DNA of 64,000 nucleotides from Mariniphaga sp964398855 (GCA_964398855.1 CAYNOQ010000002.1:1-64000); one strand, 5' to 3'. Shown: positions 27,252-36,690, numbered from the stretch's first letter. Program-made: numbers and translations. Notes: a model not told the origin generated them from the letters alone.

Positions 27252-27713
27252 TTACTTCTTAAATAAACGGGTGACAGACGACAACACGATAGATAGAATG
27301 GCTAATCCAAAGAGGATATACGTGGCATATAATCCTGCATCAACCAGTTTAGCTACTTTTGGTGTCAGTGTCCCGTCGTTAATAAATTTTTGTACACCGA
27401 TAAACTGCGGAATTGCATCTGAAGCAATCAGATACGACACAAGGGCAACAACTCCAAGGAAAGCTATGGAAATGAGCCCTTTTTTCGCTATTTCAAAATC
27501 GGTCGTCATCAGAAAGATGTTTGCAATAATTGCAATTCCTCCTGTAGCAATAAGTAGAATGTAAGCCCAGACAAGGTTGGAATTAATCCAGTTTCCCATC
27601 GTCATATCAGCATCGTTGTCACTAATGTTAACCATCATGGATACGACTAATACTGCCGATACAATGAGCAGGGCCCACAAAATTATTGTAGTGAACTTCT
27701 CTAATCTTCCCAT
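27252..27713 (-). CDS. four-helix membrane protein of the exbB-exbD operon
   Basis: 153-aa inner-membrane protein with four predicted helices (about residues 10-28, 48-68, 76-96 and 126-147) and short loops. It sits 3 bp after exbB and 33 bp before exbD. Proteins of this kind are found between exbB and exbD in many Bacteroidota, which suggests a part in the proton-channel complex, but no activity is established. I do not recognise a named domain. Confidence 0.8.
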   Translation of the reverse strand: MGRLEKFTTIILWALLIVSAVLVVSMMVNISDNDADMTMGNWINSNLVWAYILLIATGGIAIIANIFLMTTDFEIAKKGLISIAFLGVVALVSYLIASDAIPQFIGVQKFINDGTLTPKVAKLVDAGLYATYILFGLAILSIVLSSVTRLFKK

Positions 27714-27716
27714 TGG

Positions 27717-28526
27717 TTATCCTTGTTGTTTTTTAACTTGATATTTTACCAGCAAATCCAGAAGTGAAATGGATGCGTCTTCCATATTATTCACAATGCT
27801 GTCAATTTTTGCAACACAGTAGTTGTAGAAGAACTGCAGGATAATTGCTACCAGCAAACCGCCCACAGTCGTAATCAAAGCTACTTTAATACCACCGGCA
27901 ACCAGTGAGGGAGAAATATCCCCGGCAATTTCAATGGCATCGAAAGCAACAATCATCCCCACAACGGTTCCAAGGAACCCAAGCATAGGCGCCAGTGCAA
28001 TAAACAGTGCAATCCAGCTTAATCCTTTTTCAAGGAGACCTGTCTGTACACCACCGTAGGAAATAATTGATTTTTCAACCATGTCAATTCCATGATCGAA
28101 ACGGTCAAGTCCCTGATAAAAAATACTGGCTACAGGACCCCGGGTTTTTCTGCAAACATCTTTTGCAGCCTCTACCCCTCCACTTTCAAGAGCCTGTTCA
28201 ACTTTTACCAGCAGTTTTTTTGTGTTTGATGTTGCAAGATTCAGATAGAGAACTCTTTCAATTGCAAACGCCAAACCTAAAATCAAACTGATTAAAATGA
28301 AGGACATAAACATTGGACCGCCTTCAATAAACTTCTGTTTGAGCTGGCTGTGCAGTGACTGTCCTCCTTCTGCTGCAGCGGCGGCTGCTTCAAAAGGATC
28401 AGCTGCCACTACCTGTTCTTGTTCCTGTTGATCAGCAGCGGGCTCCTGATCCTGAGCAACCACAGCATTTGTTGCCATGAAAAACAGCATTCCTGATAAT
28501 GCCATTAAAGCGAATAGTCTTTTCAT
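27717..28526 (-). CDS. exbB: MotA/TolQ/ExbB proton channel family protein
   Basis: 269-aa ExbB/TolQ-type channel subunit. It has an N-terminal signal-like helix and an Ala/Gln/Glu-rich periplasmic stretch (residues 25-60), then three membrane segments: FMSFILISLILGLAFAIERV, the SWIALFIALAPMLGFLGTVVGMI helix, and VALITTVGGLLVAIILQFFYNY. The last two hold the conserved Gly/Thr residues of the family. It forms the proton pathway with ExbD. First gene of the four-gene minus-strand operon to 26169. Confidence 0.93.
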   Translation of the reverse strand: MKRLFALMALSGMLFFMATNAVVAQDQEPAADQQEQEQVVAADPFEAAAAAAEGGQSLHSQLKQKFIEGGPMFMSFILISLILGLAFAIERVLYLNLATSNTKKLLVKVEQALESGGVEAAKDVCRKTRGPVASIFYQGLDRFDHGIDMVEKSIISYGGVQTGLLEKGLSWIALFIALAPMLGFLGTVVGMIVAFDAIEIAGDISPSLVAGGIKVALITTVGGLLVAIILQFFYNYCVAKIDSIVNNMEDASISLLDLLVKYQVKKQQG

Positions 28527-28869
28527 AATAAATACGAATTTTTTAGTTAATAATCTCCTTGATACTTTAAAATTTATTTAATCTGAATATTTAATTCCTG
28601 ATTTAACACAACAAATAACACGTTTTCAAATGAAAAAATCAAATTTAATGGAGTGAATTTTTTAGTTAAAATTTATAAAATCCGGATTTTTCCTATCGGA
28701 GCTAATTCTTTTTCTTTGTAATCTCGCTGATGTCCAGCGTTTTGCCTGTTTTTGCGTTTACTGAATCCTCACAATTTGCAAAAAGATTAATTTTTTTACT
28801 CCCGATTTTCAAAATTTCAAATCACTCTTTTTTTCATTTGCCGGGTAAAATGCCCGTTTCATTTTCAAG
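28527..28869. other. intergenic region between exbB and tRNA-Ser
   Basis: 343 AT-rich bases. It should hold the exbB promoter and the 3' end of the tRNA-Ser transcript. A short CGGG/CCCG hairpin (28842-28856) lacks a T run. No supported gene. Confidence 0.5.
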
Positions 28870-28956
28870 CGGAGAGAGAGGGATTCGAACCCTCGGTACC
28901 GTTTCCGGTACACACGCTTTCCAGGCGTGCCAGATAAGCCACTCCTGCACCTCTCC
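28870..28956 (-). tRNA. tRNA-Ser (GGA)
   Basis: 87-nt cloverleaf read on the minus strand: acceptor GGAGAGG pairing with TCTCTCC (one G-U), discriminator G typical of tRNA-Ser, anticodon loop CTGGAAA with anticodon GGA, a long variable arm (TACCGGAAACGGTA) as in class II tRNAs, and the T arm GAGGGTTCGAATCCCTC. The 3' CCA is not encoded. Decodes UCC/UCU. Confidence 0.95.
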
Positions 28957-29170
28957 AATTTTTTCAGATTTGAAAATAAGTGCCAAAATTAATAAAAAAT
29001 CAGGATAAAATGAGCTTGAAAAATTATTTCATGCAATTCCTGTAAAATAATCTCAAAGAAACTGAATGAAACTAAATTATGCGCAATCACCTGCTTTCGC
29101 TTTGTATATGTTTCGCATAACTTACTAAAGCTTTCTTTTGTTTTCGATAAAATTCAGGGAAAGGATACGA

Positions 29171-29935
29171 TTAAATTCCGAACAGGTTTCTTGCATTTTG
29201 GGTGGTTCTGCAGGCAACTTCATTCACCGGCAAATCAAAAACTTTGGCAATGGTCTGAATCACATAAACAATATATGACGGCTCATTGCGCTTGCCCCGT
29301 TTGGGAACGGGCGCCAGATACGGGGAGTCTGTTTCAACTACGATATTTTCTAACGGAATATTTTTAATCACTTTCTGCAATTCACTGTTTTTGAAGGTAA
29401 CAACTCCACCAATACCCATCATAAAGCCTAAATCTACGATTTGTGAGGCTTCCTTCTCACTCCCTGTAAAGCAATGGAAAATACCTTTGAGCGAACCGTC
29501 CTGCTCTTCTCTGACGATGGAAATAATCTCCTGAAATGAGCTTCGCTCGTGAATAACAATTGGCAAATCATGTTTTTTTGCCAGTTTAATCTGATATCTG
29601 AAAGCGTCTTGCTGCTCTTTTTTCAATGTTTTGTCCCAGTGCAGGTCAATGCCGATCTCCCCGATTCCATAAAACTTTCTTTTTTCCAGCCAATATTCCA
29701 CTGCCTGAAGCTCTTCCCTGTAGTCTGCGGCAACCGAAGAGGGATGCAGCCCCATCAGCGGAAAGCAGAGATGAGGATAAGTATCGGACAAATCAAGAAG
29801 ACGCTTGACGGTTGAAGAGTCCAGATTGGGCAGGATTATCTTCTTGACACCATTGTCATAAGCCCGCTGAAGCACTTCGTCAATGTCGTGCAAATAGTCT
29901 TCAAGATAAATATGTGCATGTGTATCAACCAGCAT
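29171..29935 (-). CDS. tatD: TatD family metal-dependent DNase
   Basis: 254-aa TIM-barrel metallo-hydrolase of the TatD family (3'-5' exonuclease/DNA repair role in E. coli). Metal ligands visible: His6 and His8 in VDTHAHIY, Glu in GEIGID, His in IVIHER, His in IFHCFTG, and Asp in VETDSPYLAP. The motif GLHPS is also present. The frame extends to a TTG at 29959; the ATG at 29935 gives the usual MLVDTHAH start. Located between tRNA-Ser and gdhA. Confidence 0.93.
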   Translation of the reverse strand: MLVDTHAHIYLEDYLHDIDEVLQRAYDNGVKKIILPNLDSSTVKRLLDLSDTYPHLCFPLMGLHPSSVAADYREELQAVEYWLEKRKFYGIGEIGIDLHWDKTLKKEQQDAFRYQIKLAKKHDLPIVIHERSSFQEIISIVREEQDGSLKGIFHCFTGSEKEASQIVDLGFMMGIGGVVTFKNSELQKVIKNIPLENIVVETDSPYLAPVPKRGKRNEPSYIVYVIQTIAKVFDLPVNEVACRTTQNARNLFGI

Positions 29936-29967
29936 TTTTAAAGCTTGAATTTGCTCCAAAAATAAAA

Positions 29968-30032
29968 AAGTGTTTTAATCTGACTGTGTTTTCAATTTTA
30001 ACAAAAGATTAAATAATCAGATTAAAACACTT
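29968..30032 (-). terminator. 16-bp inverted repeat, gdhA terminator
   Basis: Arms 29968-29983 and 30017-30032 (AAGTGTTTTAATCTGA and its complement) are perfect, with a 33-nt loop. On the minus strand the stem is followed by TTTTATTTTT. It lies 28 nt past the gdhA stop. The loop is long for an intrinsic terminator, so a regulatory structure in the tatD leader is possible. Confidence 0.6.
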
Positions 30033-30059
30033 GACAAACATAAAGTTGCATTTGCAAAA

Positions 30060-31403
30060 TCAGACTACTCCCTGATCGAGCATAGCATCAGCTATTTTCA
30101 CAAATCCGCCAATGTTTGCACCTTTAATGTAATTTACCTTACTCTTTTGGTCAGATGTTACCCCATAGTTAACACAAGTGCTGTGAATATTCTCCATTAT
30201 CACTTTCAGACGCTCGTCAACCTCTTCACTTGTCCAGTTAATCCGCATGTTATTTTGTGACATTTCTAATCCGGAAACTGAAACTCCGCCTGCATTGACA
30301 GCTTTCCCCGGTGCAAAAACAATATTTTCCGAAAGAAATTCGGCAGCATCGGCAGTTGTTCCCATGTTGGAAACTTCGGCAACCAGATAGCAGTTGTTTT
30401 TCACTAGCTGCCGTGCATCGTCAATGTTCAGCTCATTTTGTGTTGCGCAGGGCATTGCTACGTTTAGAGGAACTTCCCACGGTTTTTCCCCTGGAATAAA
30501 TTTTGCGCCGAACTCTTGTGCATAAGGCTCAACCACATCATTGTTGGAAGCCCGCAGTTCGAGCATATAGTCAACTTTTTCGCCTTTCACTCCGTTGGGA
30601 TCATAAATGTATCCGTCGGGACCGGAAATAGTAACCACTTTGCCACCCAGTTCATTGATTTTTTCAACCGTTCCCCAGGCAACATTTCCGAAACCGGAAA
30701 CACCGAAAGTGAGTCCTTCAATATCTTTCCCCATGCGTCTGAGCATGTGCTGCACAAAATAGACTGCTCCATAGCCGGTGGCTTCCGGGCGAATGAGGCT
30801 GCCTCCCCATCCAAGTCCCTTTCCGGTGAAAACTCCGGTGAATTCGTTGTTGAGCCTTTTATACTGACCATAAAGGTAGCCGATTTCGCGCTTTCCAACG
30901 CCAATATCACCTGCCGGAACGTCAGTGTTGTGCCCGATGTGCCGGAAAAGCTCGTTCATAAACGACTGGCAGAAACGCATGATTTCGCTGTCTGATTTTC
31001 CTTTCGGACTAAAATCGGAACCGCCTTTTCCACCGCCCATCGGCAGGGAAGTAAGACTGTTCTTGAAAGTTTGCTCGAAACCTAAAAACTTCAGGATGCT
31101 TAAATTGACACTTTGATGAAAACGGATTCCTCCTTTATAGGGACCGATGGCGGAATTGAACTGAATTCGGTATCCGCGGTTTATCTGAATTTCTCCCTTA
31201 TCGTCAACCCAGGGAACACGAAAAATAATGGTGCGCTCAGGCTCTACCATTCTTTCGAGAATTTTTGCACGCTGGTATTGTGGTTTTTGCTGATAGTGTT
31301 CCCAGACGGAACCGACCACTTCTTCAACTGCCTGATGAAACTCTGTTTCCCCGGGTGTTCTCTGTTCTACGCTGGCAAGGAATTCGTTAATTGATACTGT
31401 CAT
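30060..31403 (-). CDS. gdhA: NADP-type glutamate dehydrogenase
   Basis: 447-aa glutamate dehydrogenase that makes glutamate from 2-oxoglutarate and ammonium. The size and N-terminus (QRTPGETEFHQAVEEVV) fit the hexameric, NADP-linked class. Key segments: PYKGGIRFH, the catalytic lysine in PMGGGKGGSDF, PAGDIGVGKREIGYL, Rossmann motif GFGNVAWG, and the C-terminal GGVSVSGLEMSQN. A possible -7 box (minus strand TAATTTTGT, 31430-31438) is upstream. Monocistronic. Confidence 0.95.
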   Translation of the reverse strand: MTVSINEFLASVEQRTPGETEFHQAVEEVVGSVWEHYQQKPQYQRAKILERMVEPERTIIFRVPWVDDKGEIQINRGYRIQFNSAIGPYKGGIRFHQSVNLSILKFLGFEQTFKNSLTSLPMGGGKGGSDFSPKGKSDSEIMRFCQSFMNELFRHIGHNTDVPAGDIGVGKREIGYLYGQYKRLNNEFTGVFTGKGLGWGGSLIRPEATGYGAVYFVQHMLRRMGKDIEGLTFGVSGFGNVAWGTVEKINELGGKVVTISGPDGYIYDPNGVKGEKVDYMLELRASNNDVVEPYAQEFGAKFIPGEKPWEVPLNVAMPCATQNELNIDDARQLVKNNCYLVAEVSNMGTTADAAEFLSENIVFAPGKAVNAGGVSVSGLEMSQNNMRINWTSEEVDERLKVIMENIHSTCVNYGVTSDQKSKVNYIKGANIGGFVKIADAMLDQGVV

Positions 31404-31572
31404 TTTTGCTCGTAATTAAATTATTTTGAACAAAATTAGATAAGTAAATAAAAATGCGGGAAGATGAAGTGAAATTGCGTTAAATATTAATTTTTTTATA
31501 ACTAATGGTTTGAAGTTTATTTCAGGTTAATTCTTTTAAATCAACACAATTAATGGCTGTTTTATATAAAAA

Positions 31573-31602
31573 AGAAAGCCTTCCCAATTGAGAAGGCTTT
31601 CT
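31573..31602 (-). terminator. groEL terminator hairpin
   Basis: AGAAAGCCTT (31573-31582) pairs with AAGGCTTTCT (31593-31602). On the minus strand a T run follows (complement of 31567-31572). It lies 33 nt past the groEL stop. Confidence 0.85.
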
Positions 31603-31635
31603 GATTAATGAGATGTTATGTTGTATAATGATGTT

Positions 31636-33273
31636 TTACATCATTCCACCCATACCGCCCATTCCGGGTGCACCGGCTGGCATTGGCGGATGATCTTCTT
31701 TCACTTCAACAATTACAGTTTCTGTGGTGAGCAGCATACCAGCGATTGAAGCGGCATTTTCCAATGCAATCCGTGAAACTTTTGCCGGGTCGATAACGCC
31801 GGTTTCGTAGAGATTTTCAAACTGATCGTTGCGTGCGTTATATCCGTAATCATCTTTACCCTCGCGAACTTTCTGTACGATTACTGCACCCTCTTTGCCG
31901 GCATTTTCAACAATTTGACGCAGTGGCTCTTCGATGGCACGTTTTACGATTTCGATACCGGTCTGCTCGTCTTCATTTTCGCCCTTCAACTCGTTCAAAG
32001 CGGGAATAGCGCGCAAATAGGCAACACCGCCACCGGGAACAATACCTTCTTCAACAGCAGCACGGGTGGCGCTCAATGCGTCGTCCACGCGGTCTTTCTT
32101 CTCTTTCATTTCCACTTCGGAAGCTGCGCCAACATAAATTACGGCAACACCGCCGGCAAGCTTGGCAAGACGCTCCTGAAGTTTTTCGCGATCGTAGTCT
32201 GAAGTTGTGGTTTCAATCTGCTTTTTAATCTGTCCTACACGTGCTTTGATTGAATCCTGTTCTCCTGCACCGTTTACAATTGTTGTGTTTTCCTTGTCAA
32301 CGGTAATTTTTTCGGCTTCGCCTAACATTTCAAGGGTTGCCTGCTCTAATTTCATTCCTTTTTCTTCGGTGATAACTGTTCCGCCGGTCAAAATGGCAAT
32401 GTCTTCAAGCATCTCTTTGCGGCGATCTCCAAAACCGGGAGCTTTTACGGCACAAACTTTCAGCGAACCGCGCAGACGGTTTACTACAAGAGTGGCAAGC
32501 GCTTCTCCATCAACATCTTCAGAAATAATCATCAGCGGACGACCGGTTTGTGCAGATTGTTCCAGAATAGGAAGCAGGTCTTTCATGGTGCTGATTTTCT
32601 TATCGTGAATCAGGATATATGGATTTTCTAATTCGGCTGCCATTTTTTCGGCATCGGTTACAAAGTAGGGAGAGATATATCCGCGGTCAAACTGCATACC
32701 TTCAACCACATCAACGTAGGTGTCGGTTCCCTTGGATTCTTCAATGGTGATAACCCCTTCCTTTTGTACTTTTTGCATCGCTTCGGCAATTAAAGCGCCG
32801 ATGGTTTCATCGTTGTTTGCGGAAACTTTGGCAACAGATTCAATTTTTTTGTAGTCGTCACCAATGGTTTGTGCCTGGTCTGCAAGGCTGTTCACGATTT
32901 CAATTACGGCTTTGTCAATTCCGCGTTTCAAATCCATCGGATTTGCACCGGCAGTAACATTTTTCAAACCTACTGCAATGATTGACTGTGCAAGAACTGT
33001 TGCGGTAGTTGTTCCGTCTCCTGCATCATCACCGGTTTTGGAAGCCACTTCCTTAACCATCTGAGCGCCTAAATTTTCATACGCATCGGGAAGTTCAATC
33101 TCTTTTGCTACCGTCACACCGTCTTTTGTGATTTGGGGTGCGCCAAATTTTTTCTCGATTACTACATTACGTCCTTTTGGACCCAATGTAACTTTAACTG
33201 CATCAGCTAATTGATTTACACCTGATTTTAGCTTGTCGCGTGCATCAATGTTGAATTTAATTTCTTTCGCCAT
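31636..33273 (-). CDS. groL: 60 kDa chaperonin GroEL
   Basis: 545-aa ATP-dependent chaperonin subunit that forms the double-ring folding chamber with GroES. It contains VTLGPKGRNVVIEK, the ATP-site GDGTTTATVLA, the equatorial EEGIVPGGGVAYLRA, and ends in the flexible tail PGMGGMGGMM. Full length. It follows groES by 27 bp in the usual groES-groEL operon and ends in a clear terminator. No CIRCE element (TTAGCACTC-N9-GAGTGCTAA) was found upstream, so HrcA control is not evident. Confidence 0.98.
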   Translation of the reverse strand: MAKEIKFNIDARDKLKSGVNQLADAVKVTLGPKGRNVVIEKKFGAPQITKDGVTVAKEIELPDAYENLGAQMVKEVASKTGDDAGDGTTTATVLAQSIIAVGLKNVTAGANPMDLKRGIDKAVIEIVNSLADQAQTIGDDYKKIESVAKVSANNDETIGALIAEAMQKVQKEGVITIEESKGTDTYVDVVEGMQFDRGYISPYFVTDAEKMAAELENPYILIHDKKISTMKDLLPILEQSAQTGRPLMIISEDVDGEALATLVVNRLRGSLKVCAVKAPGFGDRRKEMLEDIAILTGGTVITEEKGMKLEQATLEMLGEAEKITVDKENTTIVNGAGEQDSIKARVGQIKKQIETTTSDYDREKLQERLAKLAGGVAVIYVGAASEVEMKEKKDRVDDALSATRAAVEEGIVPGGGVAYLRAIPALNELKGENEDEQTGIEIVKRAIEEPLRQIVENAGKEGAVIVQKVREGKDDYGYNARNDQFENLYETGVIDPAKVSRIALENAASIAGMLLTTETVIVEVKEDHPPMPAGAPGMGGMGGMM

Positions 33274-33300
33274 TTTATTTTAATTTTTGAAATTGTTAAT

Positions 33301-33579
33301 TTATGCAATGTACAATATGTCTGATTGTGACATCAGTAAATAATCTTCACCGTCTATCTGAAGTTCGGTGCCGGAATATTTTCCGTAAACTACTACATCA
33401 CCCACTTTTATCTCCATGGGTTCATCTTTTTTGTCACCGCCTGTCAGAACTACTGTTCCTTGCTGTGGTTTTTCTTTTGCTGAATCGGGGATGATAATCC
33501 CGCTTTGTGTTTTTTCTTCAGCCTCCTGGGGTTGAACCAAAATTTTACCGGCCAGAATCTTACCTTTTAGCTTTGCCAT
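33301..33579 (-). CDS. groS: 10 kDa co-chaperonin GroES
   Basis: 92-aa co-chaperonin that caps GroEL. It contains the mobile loop (EAEEKTQSGIIIPDSAKEKPQQG) and the C-terminal beta barrel (VVYGKYSGTELQIDGEDYLLM). Normal length for the family. First gene of the operon; the gap to fmt (33580-33815) shows no supported gene. Confidence 0.97.
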   Translation of the reverse strand: MAKLKGKILAGKILVQPQEAEEKTQSGIIIPDSAKEKPQQGTVVLTGGDKKDEPMEIKVGDVVVYGKYSGTELQIDGEDYLLMSQSDILYIA

Positions 33580-33815
33580 TATCTCTACTTTTAATTTTTA
33601 GTTGTTAAACATTTAATTTAAAAATCGAACTACGGTTTAGCATATTTTATACCAAATGAAAATAGCGCCTGTTTTTCGGGTAGAAAAAGACAAAATTGCA
33701 CTCAGAAGTATAGTTTTATTTTTGGTGTTTATTGTAATATGTTGATTGTGAGTGATTATAGACGTTTGTGTCAATTCTGACAGGGTGGCAGTGAAACAGT
33801 TGAACCTGACTGCAC

Positions 33816-34787
33816 TTATTCAAAACGATATTTGTCAATATCGCGGAAACCACGGAGGAAGTCGGCAATATTCATCCGTTTTTTGCCCGAAAGCTGAATG
33901 TCGGTGATGGAAAGCCATCCGTCGCCACAGGCAACGTTCAGTCTGGTTTCGCCATCAGATTCTATGGTGCCGGGAGAAAGAATTTTCTCTATAATGACAG
34001 GTTGGGCAAAATATATTTTGCAGTTGATGCGCTCTTTGGTTTCATTACGAATAAGATAGGTCCATGCGGCAGGGTAGGGCGATAGACCACGGATTAGATT
34101 GCGGATATTGTGAGTTTCCCGGTTCCAGTCGATTTTAGTGTCCTCCTTAAAAATTTTAGGTGCCGGTTTTAGTATTTCATTTTGTATAAGTTCTTTCTGA
34201 TTAACGGGTTTTATGTTTCCGTGCGCAAGCGCTTCCACTGTTTTGAGCACTAATCCGGCGCCGGTTTCCATCAGGCGATCGTGAATATCGCCAACTGTAT
34301 CATTTTCGTCAATTTCGGTTTCCTCGCTGAACAGAATCTGCCCGGTGTCGATTTCATGTGCCAATAAAAATGTGGTAACTCCGGTTTTGATCTCTCCGTT
34401 AATGATTGCCCAATTGAGTGGCGCCGCCCCCCTGTATTGCGGCAACAGCGAAGCATGAAGATTAAAAGTGCCCAGGCGTGGCATGTTCCAGACCACTTCG
34501 GGCAACATCCGGAAAGCAACAATAATCTGCAAATCAGCCTTTAATGCTTTCAGTTCTTCAAGAAATTCGGGATTTTTGAGTTTTTCGGGTTGCAGAATTT
34601 TAAGGTTTTTCTTTGCCGCATATTGTTTAATGGCTGACTCTGAGAGTTTTTTTCCACGCCCGGCAGGTTTATCCGGGGCAGTTATAACCCCCACAACGTT
34701 GTAGCCGTTTTCAACAAGTGCCTGTAAGCTGGCAACTGCAAATTCTGGTGTACCCATAAAAACTATCCGAAGTTCCTTCCCTTTCAT
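33816..34787 (-). CDS. fmt: methionyl-tRNA formyltransferase
   Basis: 323-aa enzyme that formylates Met-tRNA(fMet) using 10-formyltetrahydrofolate. The N-terminal Rossmann-type catalytic domain has IVFMGTPEFAV, the folate-site signature SLLPQYRGAAPLNWAI (catalytic Asn/His/Asp set with NLHAS and HEIDTG), and a C-terminal tRNA-binding domain from about residue 210. Starts with the ATG at 34787. The tRNA-Pro gene lies upstream on the same strand, with a terminator between. Confidence 0.96.
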   Translation of the reverse strand: MKGKELRIVFMGTPEFAVASLQALVENGYNVVGVITAPDKPAGRGKKLSESAIKQYAAKKNLKILQPEKLKNPEFLEELKALKADLQIIVAFRMLPEVVWNMPRLGTFNLHASLLPQYRGAAPLNWAIINGEIKTGVTTFLLAHEIDTGQILFSEETEIDENDTVGDIHDRLMETGAGLVLKTVEALAHGNIKPVNQKELIQNEILKPAPKIFKEDTKIDWNRETHNIRNLIRGLSPYPAAWTYLIRNETKERINCKIYFAQPVIIEKILSPGTIESDGETRLNVACGDGWLSITDIQLSGKKRMNIADFLRGFRDIDKYRFE

Positions 34788-34945
34788 CTCAATAATTTTG
34801 GTTCTTCTGCAAATTTAACGGAATAGTTTGGTTTTGCTTTATTGATGCTCCTAAAGTTTGAGCTGAACTACAATGGACTTATTGAGATAGATTTTTTAAT
34901 AGTCAGTATCAGGACTTAAGGAAAAGCCGTATCTGAATCCTGCAA

Positions 34946-34979
34946 AAAAGGGAGAGTGAAATTTTTCACTCTCCCTTTT
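34946..34979. terminator. bidirectional hairpin after tRNA-Pro
   Basis: AAAAGGGAGAGTGAAA pairs with TTTCACTCTCCCTTTT around a very short loop. T runs follow on both strands. It lies 7 bp past the tRNA-Pro 3' end and ends that transcript before fmt. Confidence 0.85.
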
Positions 34980-34985
34980 ATAATC

Positions 34986-35062
34986 TGGTCGGGGTAGCCG
35001 GATTTGAACCGACGACCTCGTCGTCCCGAACGACGCGCGCTACCGGACTGCGCTATACCCCG
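34986..35062 (-). tRNA. tRNA-Pro (CGG)
   Basis: 77-nt cloverleaf on the minus strand including an encoded CCA: acceptor CGGGGTA/TACCCCG, D arm GCGC-AGTCCGGTA-GCGC, anticodon stem CGTCG/CGACG with loop TTCGGGA (anticodon CGG), T arm GTCGG-TTCGAAT-CCGGC (one U-G pair), discriminator A. Reads CCG. Confidence 0.95.
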
Positions 35063-35201
35063 CACTATTTTTCTTGCTCAAACAACTTTGTATTTAATTT
35101 CCTTCCCGGAAAAACGGTGCAAATTTAAACTTTTTTGGATAATCATAAGCTTTTATGCTGCAAAAGTCACGGATATATTACCTGAAATACTTTACACGAA
35201 T

Positions 35202-36578
35202 TCATCGGTTAATTTTTCCGCGGGTGAATGAAAAATATATTCCCGTACTGCTTATCAGGGTGAAACTCAGAAACCCCCATTTCATCGTTTTTAAAAACAG
35301 GTCGGCAGAGACACTCTCCAGTGGTTGATTGCCAATGATTCCCGCAAAGAAAAGCGTTGCCACGGTCATGCTGACAATTTGTCCTACCACGCGCATGGTT
35401 GCCGCCGTGCCGGATGCAAGCCCAAGCTGATTTTTCTGCACCGAGCTCATAATCGTATTCATGTTGGGTGACGAAAAAAATGCAAATCCTAATCCTTCCC
35501 AAAGTAAAAGCAAGACAATCAGCCAGATGGGTGTGTTGGCAGTCAGAAAGGAGAAGGCAGCCAACCCGATGGCACATATGGACATGCCCAATGTGGCAAG
35601 ATAACGGGGCTGAATGCGGTCTGAAAGTCTTCCGGCAATTGGTGAGAAAGTTGCCATCACAGCAGGCTGGGCAACTAAAATAATACCGGCATTCTGTGGC
35701 GAAAGTCCCTGAATTTTCTGCAAATACAAGCTCAGCAAAAACACAATGGCATAAGTGGCACTGTAGTTAATCAACGCGGCAAGGTTTGAAAATGCAAACA
35801 GCCTGTTTCCTGTGAACATCCGGGTTTCGAGCACCGGAAGGGCAGAACGGCTTTCAATCAGCCAGAAAAGTACCAATGTCAGTATGCCGCCTGCCATCAG
35901 CAGCCAGCCTGAAACAGCCGGAATTGCCGATGAGCCGTAAACTAAAGTTACCAATCCGATCATGTAAAAAACTGTTCCAGTCAGGTTCATTTTCTTTCTT
36001 TCAGAACCGGGGGCGGGGTCTTTCCCCAAAAAACGTAAGGCTAACAGAATCGTGAGAACGCCGAGTACAGACGAGATAAAAAATATTGACCGCCATCCCA
36101 GATGTTGGGTGATTATTCCGCCAATAAACGGACCGAATGCCAGTCCGAGATAAACGGCTGAAACCGACATGCCCAGCACTCTCCCGCGATATTGAGGTGA
36201 AAAGGCAGAAACCAATATTGCCGGACCGGTGGTACTGGAAAAAGCTGCGCCAATTCCCTGCAAAAACCGAAACAGAATGAGCCAGAAACCGGACGTGGAG
36301 AATCCGCAGATTATTGAAGATATGGTGAAAATGGTGACTCCGATTTTAAAAACACGGCGAATTCCGGTCAGGTCTCCCCAGCGACCCACAGGAAGCAGAA
36401 ACATAGCCGAAGCTAACAGAAAAGATGTGATTACCCAGCTGAGTTTCACGGCGCTCAGCCCAAAACTTCTCTCAATTGCCGGCAGAGCAATATTTACCGA
36501 CGAAATGAGAAATGAACCCATAAACGAAGTGATAGCAACAATTGCCAGAATCGAAATCTGCTTTTTTGTCCAATCCAT
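35202..36578 (-). CDS. MFS transporter, DHA2-type drug exporter
   Basis: 458-aa inner-membrane transporter with about 14 predicted helices, of the drug:H+ antiporter DHA2 group. Family motifs: WVITSFLLASAMFLLPVGRWGDLTGIRRVF (motif A region), motif C-like PAILVSAFSPQYRG with FGPFIGGIIT, and SSPNMNTIMSSV in the second half. It probably exports a hydrophobic compound or drug; substrate unknown. Single gene next to tRNA-Pro, on the same strand. Confidence 0.88.
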   Translation of the reverse strand: MDWTKKQISILAIVAITSFMGSFLISSVNIALPAIERSFGLSAVKLSWVITSFLLASAMFLLPVGRWGDLTGIRRVFKIGVTIFTISSIICGFSTSGFWLILFRFLQGIGAAFSSTTGPAILVSAFSPQYRGRVLGMSVSAVYLGLAFGPFIGGIITQHLGWRSIFFISSVLGVLTILLALRFLGKDPAPGSERKKMNLTGTVFYMIGLVTLVYGSSAIPAVSGWLLMAGGILTLVLFWLIESRSALPVLETRMFTGNRLFAFSNLAALINYSATYAIVFLLSLYLQKIQGLSPQNAGIILVAQPAVMATFSPIAGRLSDRIQPRYLATLGMSICAIGLAAFSFLTANTPIWLIVLLLLWEGLGFAFFSSPNMNTIMSSVQKNQLGLASGTAATMRVVGQIVSMTVATLFFAGIIGNQPLESVSADLFLKTMKWGFLSFTLISSTGIYFSFTRGKINR

Positions 36579-36690
36579 AAAATCTTTTCTTCAGGCTTTT
36601 AAACGATGGACAAAGATAATATATGCCTTTGGATATGTATTTTGAAAAGATGGTTAGTGTGGAAAACCGTTACTTTAAACAGCTATCGGT

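Noticed and set aside
28842..28856. CGGG/CCCG hairpin after tRNA-Ser
   Set aside because: Only four base pairs and no T run; not enough for a terminator call.
33580..33660. CIRCE element upstream of groES
   Set aside because: The TTAGCACTC-N9-GAGTGCTAA pattern was looked for and not found.
33656..33745. 29-codon plus-strand open frame between groES and fmt ending in a hydrophobic run
   Set aside because: Too short, in AT-rich DNA, and without start context or a partner gene.
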